Of a DNA stretch of 63,636 bases, positions 31,887 to 41,895 are shown in pieces. Origin of the DNA: CAZQIC01 sp964593555 (GTDB lineage Bacteria; Bacteroidota; Bacteroidia; JAFLBG01); contig CAZQIC010000010.1 of assembly GCA_964593555.1 (NCBI GenBank), positions 1 through 63,636 on the forward strand, in the 5' to 3' direction. The notes under the pieces were generated by a model. The model saw nothing but the letters and a program-made list of their open reading frames with translations. It was not told the DNA's origin and did not search any database. Position 1 is the stretch's first letter. Each line of letters starts with the position of its first letter. The position numbers and the translations under genes are program-made.

Positions 31887-33971
31887 TTATTGAAGCACAA
31901 TTTTTCCTTTCACAATTTCATTTCCTGTTTGTAGTGATAAAATATAAATCCCTTTTGCTTTCGAGGAGAGATCGATAAACCCTATATCCCGGAAACTTTC
32001 TTCACGATCATAAATTATCTCCCCGGATACATTACTAACGGTGATTAATATTTTTTTATCATCGGGTACCGAAAAGTAAATTACACCCGAGCTTGGATTA
32101 GGATATAATTTTATTCCCGCCTCCTTTTTCTCTGCTACTCCAGATCCCGGAGCCAATGAAGTTGCATGTACCCCTGCATCTGTTCCTGCATATAGATTAA
32201 TTCCGTCGCTCGCAAGATTTCTCACAAAAAAATTAGTAAGCCCAACATTATACATCAACCATGTGGCTCCCATATCGTATGATGCAAATACTCCCCTGCC
32301 CCAGGTGGCTGCATATAAAATTCCATTTTGCTCTTTGATATCTTTGACCGTATTATTGGTAAGACCTGTATTTACTGTTGTCCAGGTAGTGCCGGTATTT
32401 GTTGATGTGTATATTCCTTGTCCGTCGGTTGCGACAAACAAATTATTTCCTTTAATGAATATAGTATTTATTTTTACTGTGGGTAACGTACCACTTATAT
32501 CTTGCCAACTCGCTCCATTATTATTGGTATAAAATAATTTCCCCAGGTCGGTTCCCACATATATACTTCCCGGTGTTGATGCCAACGCACATGGCGCCGA
32601 GGAAAGACTTGTGGTTGGAATCGCGGTCCAAGTGATACCTTTATCTATTGTTTGAAAAAGAGCCCTTGGCGTAAGCTGTCCACCTGTTGTAATGGCAAGC
32701 AACCTTGAAGAATCCACAGAAAAAACCAAGGCAGCGCCGTTTAGCCCGGTATTTGCACTAACCCAGGTATTACCATTGTCATTCGACCTGAAAACTTTTT
32801 GATGATCAACCGATGCAAATGTAAAAGAGTCTTTTATTGCCAATGCAATTATATCATAATAGGTGAGGCCGTTATTCGTGCGTGACCAACTGTTTCCATT
32901 ATCCATTGTAGCATAAACTCCTGTCCTCTCATCTCCAGAAAACACAACAGTACTATTTGCGGCCAGAGCCATGATATTTGTCGCAAGAATTCCGGTATTG
33001 CTTTCGGTCCATGTATTTCCATTATCGGATGTTATATACATACCATTCACGGTAGCTGCCAAAACATTTGCTCCGCTCTCACTCAACGATCGTATGGCGG
33101 GATAATTATGTGGCAAGCCTGTTGGGAAGGGAAGATCAGGTATTCCATTAATTTTTTGAGTCCAGTTATTTCCGTTATCTGATGAAACAAAAACTCCTTC
33201 GGAATATGTTCCTGCAAAAATGTATCCCGGCTTTACTACAAAACTATTTGCCCAGGTAGATGAAGGAAAACCCGTATTCGACAATGACCAATTGATACCG
33301 CCGTTAACCGATCTATAAACTCCTGAATTTGTTCCGGCAAGAACAGTATCACCAATTGCAGTTAACGCATATACAAACGAACTCGCCGGGAAACCTCCCC
33401 CAACGCTCGACCAGGAACCACCAAGATCAGTTGAAAAATAAAGTCCCATACCATAGGTACCGGCAAAAATTGTATCACCAACATTTGCAAAAGAATAAGC
33501 AAGATAGGTTGACGGGATACCGTTATTCGCCAATGTCCACGAGCCCCCGTTATTTGACGAAAAAAAAATTCCGTCACCCGAGGCAGCAAACATATTTGTG
33601 TCAACAGAAAACAGAGTAACGATATATAGATTACTTAAGCCGCTGCTGTTATTACTCCAACTTAACCCGTTATTGGATGAAAAATAAATTCCACTGTCGA
33701 TAACAGCAGCAAAAACACCATTCCCATTTTCCGCGACAGCAGAAACAGCACCTTTTGAAATATTACTGCTTGGCGTGATCCAGGTTAGTCCGCTATCAGG
33801 CGAAATAAAAATACCATTGTTACTTCCAGCGAATACATAATTATTGCTGGTGCTAACCACATTCATTGAACCACCATAGGGACCATTCGTCCGCCATTGC
33901 GCCGATGAAAAAGAAATATTTACAAGGGATAAAAATATAATTCCGAGTGGGCGTAGTAGTTTATGGTGCAT
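31887..33971 (-). CDS. Secreted BNR-repeat protein with type A sorting domain
   Basis: The product is 694 residues with a signal peptide ending SFSSAQ. About twelve sialidase/BNR-type repeats occur, each with a variant of SxDNGxTWxxxxxGL (for example SPDSGLTWI, SSNNGGSWT, SSDNGNNWT), forming one or two beta-propellers like those of photosystem-II-stability-factor/VPS10-like proteins. The last 75 residues (IKLYPNPSSGVIYFSV ... IVKGKIVLQ) are a type A type IX sorting signal. It is a surface or released protein, binding role only. Confidence 0.92.
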   Translation of the reverse strand: MHHKLLRPLGIIFLSLVNISFSSAQWRTNGPYGGSMNVVSTSNNYVFAGSNNGIFISPDSGLTWITPSSNISKGAVSAVAENGNGVFAAVIDSGIYFSSNNGLSWSNNSSGLSNLYIVTLFSVDTNMFAASGDGIFFSSNNGGSWTLANNGIPSTYLAYSFANVGDTIFAGTYGMGLYFSTDLGGSWSSVGGGFPASSFVYALTAIGDTVLAGTNSGVYRSVNGGINWSLSNTGFPSSTWANSFVVKPGYIFAGTYSEGVFVSSDNGNNWTQKINGIPDLPFPTGLPHNYPAIRSLSESGANVLAATVNGMYITSDNGNTWTESNTGILATNIMALAANSTVVFSGDERTGVYATMDNGNSWSRTNNGLTYYDIIALAIKDSFTFASVDHQKVFRSNDNGNTWVSANTGLNGAALVFSVDSSRLLAITTGGQLTPRALFQTIDKGITWTAIPTTSLSSAPCALASTPGSIYVGTDLGKLFYTNNNGASWQDISGTLPTVKINTIFIKGNNLFVATDGQGIYTSTNTGTTWTTVNTGLTNNTVKDIKEQNGILYAATWGRGVFASYDMGATWLMYNVGLTNFFVRNLASDGINLYAGTDAGVHATSLAPGSGVAEKKEAGIKLYPNPSSGVIYFSVPDDKKILITVSNVSGEIIYDREESFRDIGFIDLSSKAKGIYILSLQTGNEIVKGKIVLQ

Positions 33972-34000
33972 GTTAAAATTTTATATGGATTAAATACAAT

Positions 34001-34029
34001 CAAAAGTAGTTTGACATTTTTTTTCACAA
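34001..34029 (-). promoter_or_regulatory. Promoter of the BNR-repeat gene (TTG-N18-TACTTTTG)
   Basis: On the minus strand TTG (34029-34027) and TACTTTTG (34008-34001) are separated by 18 bases, 30 bases ahead of the ATG at 33971. It fits the Bacteroidota consensus well. Confidence 0.65.
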
Positions 34030-34229
34030 GGATCTTTTTCGGCAGGAGGGAATTAATAATAGCCTAATGTGGCATATTTTGAGGGAAAAGAAAAAAAATG
34101 TCGATTTGCTTGTAACTTTTAGCCAGCCTAACCATTATATATATGAGCTGGATTCCAAAGCAACTTTTTATGAAGAGGTTGTTTTAATGAAAGTGCAAAG
34201 ACATTGTTAATTTAAAAACGGGGGACGCC

Positions 34230-36101
34230 ATGAAAAATCTAATCATACTAATTATTAATTGTTTGTCGTTGATCACAATCAAAACAAGCTGTTATGCCGC
34301 TTCGGATAAGAAACTTACGGCAGACTCACTTCTGTCAACAGATGCCAAACACAGCTTTTATGCGCCGGAAGATGCAGATAGAAAAGCGCCACCGATGGGA
34401 TTCAAAAGACAATATGAATCTGTGCTTCCTCCGTTTTCAAATGTTGAAGTAGAAAAAAATGTTTATGAAATAGAGGCCTCTTCACCAAAAAAACTAAAAG
34501 ACCCGAGAAGCGGAACAGAGATCACAATACCTGCACACGCATTTATTGATGCAAAAGGCAAACCGGTGCAAGGAAAAATAGTGATTGATTACAGGGAGTT
34601 TAGAGATGCGGCCGATTTTATTGTAAGTGGTATACCAATGAGTTTTACCGCCAATGACTCTATTACTTTTTTTAAATCAGGCGGGATGTTTGAAATAAAC
34701 GCTTCTCAGGATGGCCAGGAAGTATATTTAGCACCGGGGAAACAAGTATTTGTCAATTTTATATCTACTGATACGGCGGCATACAATTTTTACTCATTCA
34801 ACGATAAAGAAAACCGATGGGATGTCAGGGGCACTGCAGATGCAAGTAAAACAAAAAATACTGAATTAAAAAAACTTCCACGGGCATATCAATATTATAG
34901 AAGCTATTCTAATGTACGATTTCCTGTTTATGATTCTGCCTCATTTGCCACACGCTTCGACAGCTGTAATTACTATTTTACAAAACGAAGATCAGAAAAT
35001 TACGCTTCGGTTATAAGCGGGAATTCGAAATTCCTTTTCAAACAGAGAAATATATTCACAAAAAAGAACTCAGGAAATCAGCAGGCAACACCTACGCCCA
35101 TTATTGAAGGTAACGGTACATTTTATAAAATAAATAACCTGGTAAAGGTAAGGAGCATTAAAAAAACAAAAGAGGGAGGGTTGCTTTTTTCGTTGAGAAC
35201 AAACTTTCTTACTCATCCGGAGATGAATATTTTTTCATCGTGCCAATGGGTTACAACAGATAAATTTTCAATACATGACTTTAAAAAACAATACGCAGAA
35301 CGAATGCGATTTAACGATGTGCGGATTCAGCAATCCGGAGAAGGTTATGTGATAAAATTAAAAGCTGATAGCGGAATTTATTCTATTAACGCTATACCGG
35401 TAAAACTATCTAAGAAAAAAGGAAAAACAATCGCTCAGCCTTTTTCTCCGAGATACAAAGAATATAACAAATCATTAGCCACCCGCGAACGTGCATTTAA
35501 CAAGCGCATGAAGAGAGGAAAATTACCCGACAATCAATACTACCCGAAACAAAACTCCGAAGAAAAGAAAAGGACAGCATGGGCACTTACAAAAGGAGTA
35601 ATGAACGAAGAGGAAAAACAAATGAGTTATGAAGAATGGCAAAAATATTATGCTGAACTAACTGCTAATGAAAGTAAAGTTATTAATGCAAGCGCTGCAT
35701 CGGGAGAAGGTTTAATGAGAAGTCTTTCGCTGGATGGATTTGGAATATATAATTGCGACCAGATAAGGAGGATTGCAGATCCGGTAATTGTACATGCCAA
35801 ATATTCAAGCGGAACGAAGAAAGATATACCCATTACCTGTACCTATATTATTGACGAAAAAATTAACGGGGTTTTGAGTTATTCAACTTATGGCAAATAC
35901 ACTCCTTCTAAAATTGTTTTTGGCAAGCACTCCAAAAACAGGATGGTAGTAACGAAAGAGAACGGGGATATCGCGATATTCACAAAAGAACAATTTGGAA
36001 AAAATAAATTTTCGGACAGAAGCAAATTCACTTTTGACGTAAAGGAAATTAATTCAAAAGTGAACAGCGTAGAGGATATGCGAAAGATATTGGCACTTTA
36101 A
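34230..36101 (+). CDS. Unknown secreted protein, 623 aa
   Basis: A G-rich Shine-Dalgarno-like run (GGGGGA) precedes the ATG. A signal peptide is present (about 1-25). The N-terminal part of the mature protein has VEVEKNVYEIEASSPKKLKD and GTEITIPAHAFIDAKGKPVQ, a domain that recurs at the start of several Bacteroidota envelope proteins (ZU5-like strand pattern). The middle is rich in Lys/Asn, with an EEEKQMSYEEWQKYYAEL helix. The C-terminal part (GLMRSLSLDGFGIYNCDQ) looks like a second beta domain. No catalytic motif. Function unknown. Confidence 0.75.
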   Translation: MKNLIILIINCLSLITIKTSCYAASDKKLTADSLLSTDAKHSFYAPEDADRKAPPMGFKRQYESVLPPFSNVEVEKNVYEIEASSPKKLKDPRSGTEITIPAHAFIDAKGKPVQGKIVIDYREFRDAADFIVSGIPMSFTANDSITFFKSGGMFEINASQDGQEVYLAPGKQVFVNFISTDTAAYNFYSFNDKENRWDVRGTADASKTKNTELKKLPRAYQYYRSYSNVRFPVYDSASFATRFDSCNYYFTKRRSENYASVISGNSKFLFKQRNIFTKKNSGNQQATPTPIIEGNGTFYKINNLVKVRSIKKTKEGGLLFSLRTNFLTHPEMNIFSSCQWVTTDKFSIHDFKKQYAERMRFNDVRIQQSGEGYVIKLKADSGIYSINAIPVKLSKKKGKTIAQPFSPRYKEYNKSLATRERAFNKRMKRGKLPDNQYYPKQNSEEKKRTAWALTKGVMNEEEKQMSYEEWQKYYAELTANESKVINASAASGEGLMRSLSLDGFGIYNCDQIRRIADPVIVHAKYSSGTKKDIPITCTYIIDEKINGVLSYSTYGKYTPSKIVFGKHSKNRMVVTKENGDIAIFTKEQFGKNKFSDRSKFTFDVKEINSKVNSVEDMRKILAL

Positions 36102-36141
36102 ATATGAAGAGATATTTTGTTGAAAACATGAATCAGGAACA

Positions 36142-36834
36142 CTACTCATCCACCTCATCGCTATCAGCCATAAAGCGGAAGCCTAGTCTTTTCGCGGTTT
36201 TTAATTGTATGGCATTGGTGGCTTCCTGTATCTCTCCTACACTTACTTCTTTCACCTGGTCAAACTGAGGAACAAACAGATCGAAATTTAAACTGTAAAG
36301 AATTGCTGATTCTACAACGCTTCGTATCGCTTTTTTATCAAGCACATCATGTGCAAGATCATTGTATAAAAAACCCAACTGGCGTTTGCCTTCTACAAAA
36401 TAATGCAGTTCACGATTAACAAAAACTCTTGCGATCAAATAACCCAGGTCAGTTGAACGATTGTATTTAAATGAATCACTCAAAAAATTATATACATTTA
36501 TCATCCCGCAAAAAGAATTGAATTCTTTTTTTACATAGGACGTTTTCCAGATGGGATGATTCTTATCAAAATCGAATACATTGGTGTGCATGTAAAACAA
36601 CAACACGTCACCTGCTACTTTCAACTCTGCTTCAAACTCCGACTTATCTGTGTATTTTATATCGAGACGATCATCAATAGCTTCAGCTTTTTTAGAAAGC
36701 TCATCGGCAATTTCCTTCAACACTTCTTTAAAGCCTTTAAAAACAGCTATGGTATGATGAAATACATCCTGCTTAACAACTGATTTTTCTTTCAGTGTTT
36801 TTACGATCAGATCTTTAGGTGATGCAGTAGCCAT
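36142..36834 (-). CDS. Conserved cytosolic protein of unknown function, 230 aa
   Basis: The product is 230 residues, no signal or membrane helix. It is largely alpha-helical (FHHTIAVFKGFKEVLKEIAD) with a beta segment, VAGDVLLFYMHTNVFDFDKN, and NRELHYFVEGKRQLGFLYND. Family not recognised, though the sequence looks conserved and housekeeping-like. It follows proS on the same strand after 16 bases, so it is probably in one transcript. Confidence 0.75.
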   Translation of the reverse strand: MATASPKDLIVKTLKEKSVVKQDVFHHTIAVFKGFKEVLKEIADELSKKAEAIDDRLDIKYTDKSEFEAELKVAGDVLLFYMHTNVFDFDKNHPIWKTSYVKKEFNSFCGMINVYNFLSDSFKYNRSTDLGYLIARVFVNRELHYFVEGKRQLGFLYNDLAHDVLDKKAIRSVVESAILYSLNFDLFVPQFDQVKEVSVGEIQEATNAIQLKTAKRLGFRFMADSDEVDE

Positions 36835-36850
36835 TTACGAATTTAATAAA

Positions 36851-38323
36851 TTAATATGCCCTTGCAAAAACAACACGCTGTGTAGAGGCTTTACCAGTAT
36901 AAATACATTTGCCCTGTTCCTGTTTATTCTCAAGAGGTATACACCTTATCGTTGCTTTTGTTTCCTCTTTTATTTTTTGTTCTGTTTCGCTTGTACCATC
37001 CCAATGCGCATAAATAAATCCTCCTTTATCATCAAGTATTTTTTTAAACTCATCAAACGTATCTGCCCTGTATGTAATAGCCTCTCTAGCTGTGAGCGCC
37101 TTCTTATAAAGATTATCCTGTATCTGTCCCAACAGGTGCTCAAGCTTATTTTCGATATCGGCTTGCTGTAAGGTTTCTTTTTCTTTTGTATCTCGGCGTG
37201 CCACTTCGCATGTACCGTTCTCTAAATCTCTGCCACCTATGGCAACCCGCACAGGTACACCTTTTAATTCATACTCTGCAAATTTCCAACCCGGACGATG
37301 CGTATCCCTGTCATCGAATTTTACGCTGACCCCCTTTTTCTCGAGATTAGTTTTTATTTTTTTTGCCACCTCAGCAATTTGTGCAAGCTGCTCTGGCCCT
37401 TTATAAATTGGTACGATCACCACTTGTATTGGCGCTAACATCGGAGGCAATACTAATCCTTCATCATCGGAATGTGCCATCACCAATGCTCCCATTAATC
37501 TTGTACTGACTCCCCATGATGTGGCCCATACGTGCTCCTGTTTTCCTTCTGCTGTTGTGAATTTTACATCGAATGCTTTCGCAAAATTTTGTCCTAAAAA
37601 ATGTGAGGTGCCCGCCTGCAACGCTTTACCATCCTGCATTAGCGCCTCTATACAATATGTTTCAAGTGCGCCTGCAAAACGTTCGTTCGCTGTTTTTACT
37701 CCCTTTAATACGGGCAGCGCCATAAATTTCTCAGCAAATGTTGCATACACTTCCAACATTTTTTCTGTCTCTTCAATTGCTTCTTCCTTTTTTGCATGCG
37801 CCGTATGACCTTCCTGCCATAGGAATTCAGCAGTACGTAAAAATAAACGCGTACGCATTTCCCAACGCACAACGTTGGCCCATTGATTAATAAGCAGTGG
37901 TAAATCACGGTAAGATTGTATCCAGCCTTTGTAAGTACTCCATATAATAGTTTCTGATGTTGGTCGTACGATCAACTCTTCTTCCAACTTTGCGTCTTCA
38001 TCAACAACAATACTTCCATCGGGTGCGGTCTTTAAACGATAATGCGTTACTACGGCACACTCTTTGGCAAAACCATCAATATGGCTAGCCTCTTTACTGA
38101 AAAACGACTTAGGTATAAACAATGGAAAATAAGCGTTCACATGACCAGTATCCTTGAACATTTTATCCAAAGCGGCCTGCATTTTTTCCCATATAGCATA
38201 GCCATAGGGCTTAATAACCATACATCCTTTTACAGCAGAATGCTCGGCCAGATCGGCCTTGGTTACCAGGCTATTATACCATTCGGAGTAGTTTTCAGCT
38301 CTTGTTGCAAATTCTTTACCCAT
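36851..38323 (-). CDS. proS: Proline--tRNA ligase (archaeal/eukaryotic type)
   Basis: The product is 490 residues, the short ProS type used by Bacteroidota, without the editing domain of the E. coli enzyme. Class II motifs are visible: YFPLFIPKSFFSKEASHIDG, the motif 2 region RWEMRTRLFLRTAEFLWQEG, and LVMAHSDDEGLVLPPMLAP. The anticodon-binding domain follows (VVIVPIYKGPEQLAQ ... GVPVRVAIGGRDLENGTCEV), and a C-terminal zinc-like domain ends ARAY. It charges tRNA-Pro in the cytoplasm. Confidence 0.97.
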   Translation of the reverse strand: MGKEFATRAENYSEWYNSLVTKADLAEHSAVKGCMVIKPYGYAIWEKMQAALDKMFKDTGHVNAYFPLFIPKSFFSKEASHIDGFAKECAVVTHYRLKTAPDGSIVVDEDAKLEEELIVRPTSETIIWSTYKGWIQSYRDLPLLINQWANVVRWEMRTRLFLRTAEFLWQEGHTAHAKKEEAIEETEKMLEVYATFAEKFMALPVLKGVKTANERFAGALETYCIEALMQDGKALQAGTSHFLGQNFAKAFDVKFTTAEGKQEHVWATSWGVSTRLMGALVMAHSDDEGLVLPPMLAPIQVVIVPIYKGPEQLAQIAEVAKKIKTNLEKKGVSVKFDDRDTHRPGWKFAEYELKGVPVRVAIGGRDLENGTCEVARRDTKEKETLQQADIENKLEHLLGQIQDNLYKKALTAREAITYRADTFDEFKKILDDKGGFIYAHWDGTSETEQKIKEETKATIRCIPLENKQEQGKCIYTGKASTQRVVFARAY

Positions 38324-38420
38324 AATTATGAAAGTGGCACGGTGTTTGTAAATTTATGTTAAAAAGTAAACAAAAATAGGAATTTAAGCTCTTAAAACGA
38401 ATTAGTATTAATATAACAAC

Positions 38421-38426
38421 GGAGGA
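38421..38426 (+). promoter_or_regulatory. Strong Shine-Dalgarno GGAGGA
   Basis: GGAGGA lies three bases before the ATG at 38430. Most genes in this window lack such a site, as is usual in Bacteroidota, so it marks an unusually strong start. Confidence 0.6.
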
Positions 38427-38429
38427 AAC

Positions 38430-40346
38430 ATGAAAACTTTACTTAAAAGCAGAAATCAGAACGGATTTTTAATGATTATGGGCGCTTTTATTATGGCCTT
38501 AACATTGAACAGTTGCTCCTCTTCAAAAACAACAACTGCAGGTACATACGAAGATGATCTTTACAACGTAAACAAGGGACGTAAAACGGACCCTAATTCA
38601 TATTCATCTGCACCTTCCAATCAGCCTCAGCAACAAGCTCAGGAAAATCAGAATAACAATTCTGGCGGAAATGGAAACCAGAATTCTTCGCAAAATTATG
38701 GCAATGGCGGCAATAACAGTAATAATTATTCCAGCACTTATGATGCGGATGACTATTATGATTATGGTTATGCTGTAAGGATAAAAAGATTTTATAGACC
38801 GGTTGTTGGTTTTGGATTTTATGATAGTTATTATACAAACTCTTATTGGTATGATTATGACCCCTACCGTTGGGGAAGCAGTATTTATTTAGGTTACAGC
38901 TGGTGGGGTCCTTCATATTGGAATTATAGTTACAACCCAGGATATTACTGGGGTTACAATCGTGGATGGAATGGAGGATGGTACGGACACGGCTGCGGCG
39001 GCGGATGGGGCGGATACGGATACGGATACAATAACGGTTGGGGCGGATATTACGGCTCAGGATATTGGGGTGGATATAACAATGGTTGTTACAATGGTTA
39101 TGGCAACTATTACAATAATAATTACAACAACAATTATGGCTACAATAACAATTACTATAATAGCCATGATAACAACAGTACCTATTATGGTCCGCGCAGA
39201 ACTACGGATCATTCTAACGGAAAAACTGTTACCAGACCAAACATGTCTGATAAATACACTAATGCTGCATACAATGGTTTTGGAGGAAATTCCGGTAAGG
39301 CAGATGGTTTAAACGGTACGTATATGAATGATGGTCCAAAAAGCACCAACAATGAAAACAAAGGAAACATAAGAACGAGCCCGAATGCAGTAGGCAAACC
39401 TTCGAATTCTAATGTAGACAATGGTGCTGCGCCTGTTAAAAACAGTGACCTTTATAATTACAGTGGAACACCTGATAACGGTGGCCGCGGGGGCAATACT
39501 AATACAAACGCGCCTTTAAACAATAATGCCGCGCCTGCAAATAATAACAATTGGAACAATACAACAACAAGTCCGTCTAACAATTCTAACAACAATTGGA
39601 ATAACGGTACTTCTCCTGCTCCAAATACTAACGGGAACAACGCTGCACCGTCAAACAGTAATAGTAACACCGGTGGTAATGCTGCTCCAAGTAATAATAA
39701 TAACAATTGGAACAACGGTACTTCTCCTGCTCCAAATAATAACAATAATGCACCAAGCAGGCAGAATGAGAAACCAATTGAGAATAATAATAACTGGAAC
39801 AACCCTGCACCGAATAACAGCAATAATAATTCGAATAATAATAACAATAACTGGAACAATGCTGCGCCAAGTAACAACAACGGCAATTGGAATAATTCAG
39901 CCCCAAGCAGATCAAATGAAAAGCCGGTAGAAAACAATAATAATAACAACAGGAACAATTCGGCTCCTAACAATGGTAACAACAGCAACAATAACAATAA
40001 CTCCAACGGCAACTGGAACAATGCTGCGCCAAAAACAAATAACAGCAGTGCACCGGTTGAAAACAAAGTTAATGAAGCACCTAAAAATAATAACTGGAGC
40101 GCTCCAAGAAGTGTTGATTCACCAAAAAATAATTCTAATAATGCACCATCAAACAACACCTACTCTGCGCCATCACAATCAAAGCCATCTAACAGCGGCG
40201 GAGGTTATTCTGCACCATCGAGATCATCCAGTGGTAGCGGAGGTGGTTTCTCTGCTCCATCAAGATCAGGTGGAAGCGGTGGCGGCAGTTCTGCACCAAG
40301 AAGTTCTGGTGGAAGTGGAGGCGGTGGCTCAAAACCAAGAAGATAA
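38430..40346 (+). CDS. Low-complexity Asn/Tyr/Gly-rich lipoprotein
   Basis: The product is 638 residues. Its lipoprotein signal is LTLNSCSSSK (Cys about residue 29). Residues about 110-265 are an aromatic Tyr/Trp/Gly-rich stretch (WGGYYGSGYWGGYNNGCYNG style). Residues about 350-580 are Asn-rich, with NNNWNN / APSNNN units, and the C-terminus is Ser/Gly-rich and ends SKPRR. DNA-level repeats exist inside the Asn-rich part (for example near 39591-39630 and 39701-39740). Similar proteins occur in Bacteroidota, often called vitellogenin-like; function is unknown. A FadL-like porin gene follows 30 bases later. Confidence 0.85.
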   Translation: MKTLLKSRNQNGFLMIMGAFIMALTLNSCSSSKTTTAGTYEDDLYNVNKGRKTDPNSYSSAPSNQPQQQAQENQNNNSGGNGNQNSSQNYGNGGNNSNNYSSTYDADDYYDYGYAVRIKRFYRPVVGFGFYDSYYTNSYWYDYDPYRWGSSIYLGYSWWGPSYWNYSYNPGYYWGYNRGWNGGWYGHGCGGGWGGYGYGYNNGWGGYYGSGYWGGYNNGCYNGYGNYYNNNYNNNYGYNNNYYNSHDNNSTYYGPRRTTDHSNGKTVTRPNMSDKYTNAAYNGFGGNSGKADGLNGTYMNDGPKSTNNENKGNIRTSPNAVGKPSNSNVDNGAAPVKNSDLYNYSGTPDNGGRGGNTNTNAPLNNNAAPANNNNWNNTTTSPSNNSNNNWNNGTSPAPNTNGNNAAPSNSNSNTGGNAAPSNNNNNWNNGTSPAPNNNNNAPSRQNEKPIENNNNWNNPAPNNSNNNSNNNNNNWNNAAPSNNNGNWNNSAPSRSNEKPVENNNNNNRNNSAPNNGNNSNNNNNSNGNWNNAAPKTNNSSAPVENKVNEAPKNNNWSAPRSVDSPKNNSNNAPSNNTYSAPSQSKPSNSGGGYSAPSRSSSGSGGGFSAPSRSGGSGGGSSAPRSSGGSGGGGSKPRR

Positions 40347-40376
40347 TCTAAATAAAAATAATATACATCCACATAC

Positions 40377-41828
40377 ATGAAAAAAGTAATTATAACAATT
40401 GCAGGAGGTTTGTTGTGCTCAATTTCTGCCTTTTCGCAAAATGAGATCGACGCATTGCGTTATTCAACTATAAATTATGGCGGAACCGCAAGGTTCTCTG
40501 CAATGGGAGGAGCATTTGGAGCACTTGGCGCTGACCTTTCTAACCTAAGCGTAAACCCCGCAGGTATAGCGCTTTTCAGCAAAACAGAATTTTCATTTAC
40601 TCCGGGTATTTTTAATAGTTCTACCAACAGTACATACAATGGCTTCTCGAGCGGCGACAGCAAATCGAGTTTTAACATTGGCAACGTTGGTATCGTCGGA
40701 AGCAACAACAATACAATTGCCGAAGGCGCTTCGGGTTGGGTAAATACCAACTTCGCAATTGGGTACAATAACCTTGGTAATTTTCATAACCGCTTAAGTA
40801 TTTACGGACCAAATACAAGCAGCTCTTTTCTTGATGTGTTAAAAGGAAGCGCAGATGGAAATTTTTCAGAAGACCTTGATGGCTTTTCTGACAAGCTTGC
40901 ATTCAGAACTTATATGCTGGATACAATGCCGGGTGATCCATATACATATTACACACCGCTTATTCCCGGTGCAGAAATAGGACAATTAAAATCTGTTGAA
41001 TCTCGCGGAAACATGGGAGAAACTTATATCACATTTGGAGGAAACTATAGCAACAAACTTTATTTAGGTGCTACTTTCGGAATTGACAATGTACGTTATA
41101 GTGAAGATGCGGATTACAACGAATCAGATTCACAGGATACTATTAACGGATTTGATGAGTATACCTATAGCAGCAGCCTTAGCACGAGAGGTGTTGGTTT
41201 TAATTTTAAATTTGGTATGATATACAGAGTAAATGACTGGGTAAGATTCGGAGGAGCTATTCACAGCCCTACATACTTCTCATTGTCTGATGCCTACTCA
41301 AACAGGATGAATTCCAGGTTTGATAACGGGCAGACTTATTCTGCTTCATCACCAGAGGGAAATTATGATTATTATTTATCAACCCCGTTGCGCGCAACCG
41401 GAAGTCTTGCATTTATCATTGCAAAAAAGGGATTGCTTAGCGCCGATTATGAATTCGTAGATTATTCTTCTGCAGTATTAAGTGCATCACCCAACACTTT
41501 CTTCGATGCCAACAATTCTATAAGGAACAAATATACTTCCACGGGTAACTTAAGAGTTGGAACTGAGTGGAGACTAGATCCTTTCAGCATCCGCGCAGGA
41601 TATGCAATGTACGGCAACCCATACCAAGCAAATACAGGCAACAACTCCATAAAAAATATTATCTCAGCCGGATTTGGCATAAGGGAGAAAGAATACTTCC
41701 TGGATTTCGCATACACGTACACAATGTCTGACGAAAAATATTATATGTATGATCCTTCATTGGTAAACGCTGCAACAATAACAACAAAACAATCCGGATT
41801 TTTAATGACGCTTGGCTTCAGGTACTAA
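40377..41828 (+). CDS. FadL/TodX-type outer membrane protein
   Basis: The product is 483 residues with a signal peptide ending SAFSQ. The N-terminal hatch region has YGGTARFSAMGGAFGALGAD and SVNPAGIALF, diagnostic of the OMPP1/FadL/TodX family. The rest is beta-barrel strands ending in an aromatic residue (LGFRY). It probably passes hydrophobic compounds across the outer membrane. It follows the Asn-rich lipoprotein gene by 30 bases and ends at a terminator. Confidence 0.9.
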   Translation: MKKVIITIAGGLLCSISAFSQNEIDALRYSTINYGGTARFSAMGGAFGALGADLSNLSVNPAGIALFSKTEFSFTPGIFNSSTNSTYNGFSSGDSKSSFNIGNVGIVGSNNNTIAEGASGWVNTNFAIGYNNLGNFHNRLSIYGPNTSSSFLDVLKGSADGNFSEDLDGFSDKLAFRTYMLDTMPGDPYTYYTPLIPGAEIGQLKSVESRGNMGETYITFGGNYSNKLYLGATFGIDNVRYSEDADYNESDSQDTINGFDEYTYSSSLSTRGVGFNFKFGMIYRVNDWVRFGGAIHSPTYFSLSDAYSNRMNSRFDNGQTYSASSPEGNYDYYLSTPLRATGSLAFIIAKKGLLSADYEFVDYSSAVLSASPNTFFDANNSIRNKYTSTGNLRVGTEWRLDPFSIRAGYAMYGNPYQANTGNNSIKNIISAGFGIREKEYFLDFAYTYTMSDEKYYMYDPSLVNAATITTKQSGFLMTLGFRY

Positions 41829-41839
41829 TCAACTTCACA

Positions 41840-41878
41840 AAAAGAAAAGGGCTCACAAATTGTGAGCCCTTTTCTTTT
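41840..41878. terminator. Strong bidirectional terminator
   Basis: AAAAGAAAAGGGCTCAC pairs with GTGAGCCCTTTTCTTTT across a short AAATT loop. It serves both the porin gene and the convergent zinc-ribbon gene (stop at 41896). Confidence 0.85.
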
Positions 41879-41895
41879 AAATAAATAATTATACT

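Noticed and set aside
39526..39930. Ile/Thr-rich plus-strand ORF inside the Asn-rich gene
   Set aside because: Frame shadow of repeated AAC/AAT codons within 38430-40346.
39458..40159. Long antisense ORF (233 codons, Leu-rich) on the minus strand
   Set aside because: It is the mirror of the Asn-rich repeat region (AAC/AAT codons read backwards as Leu/Val/Phe) and has no start context or family.
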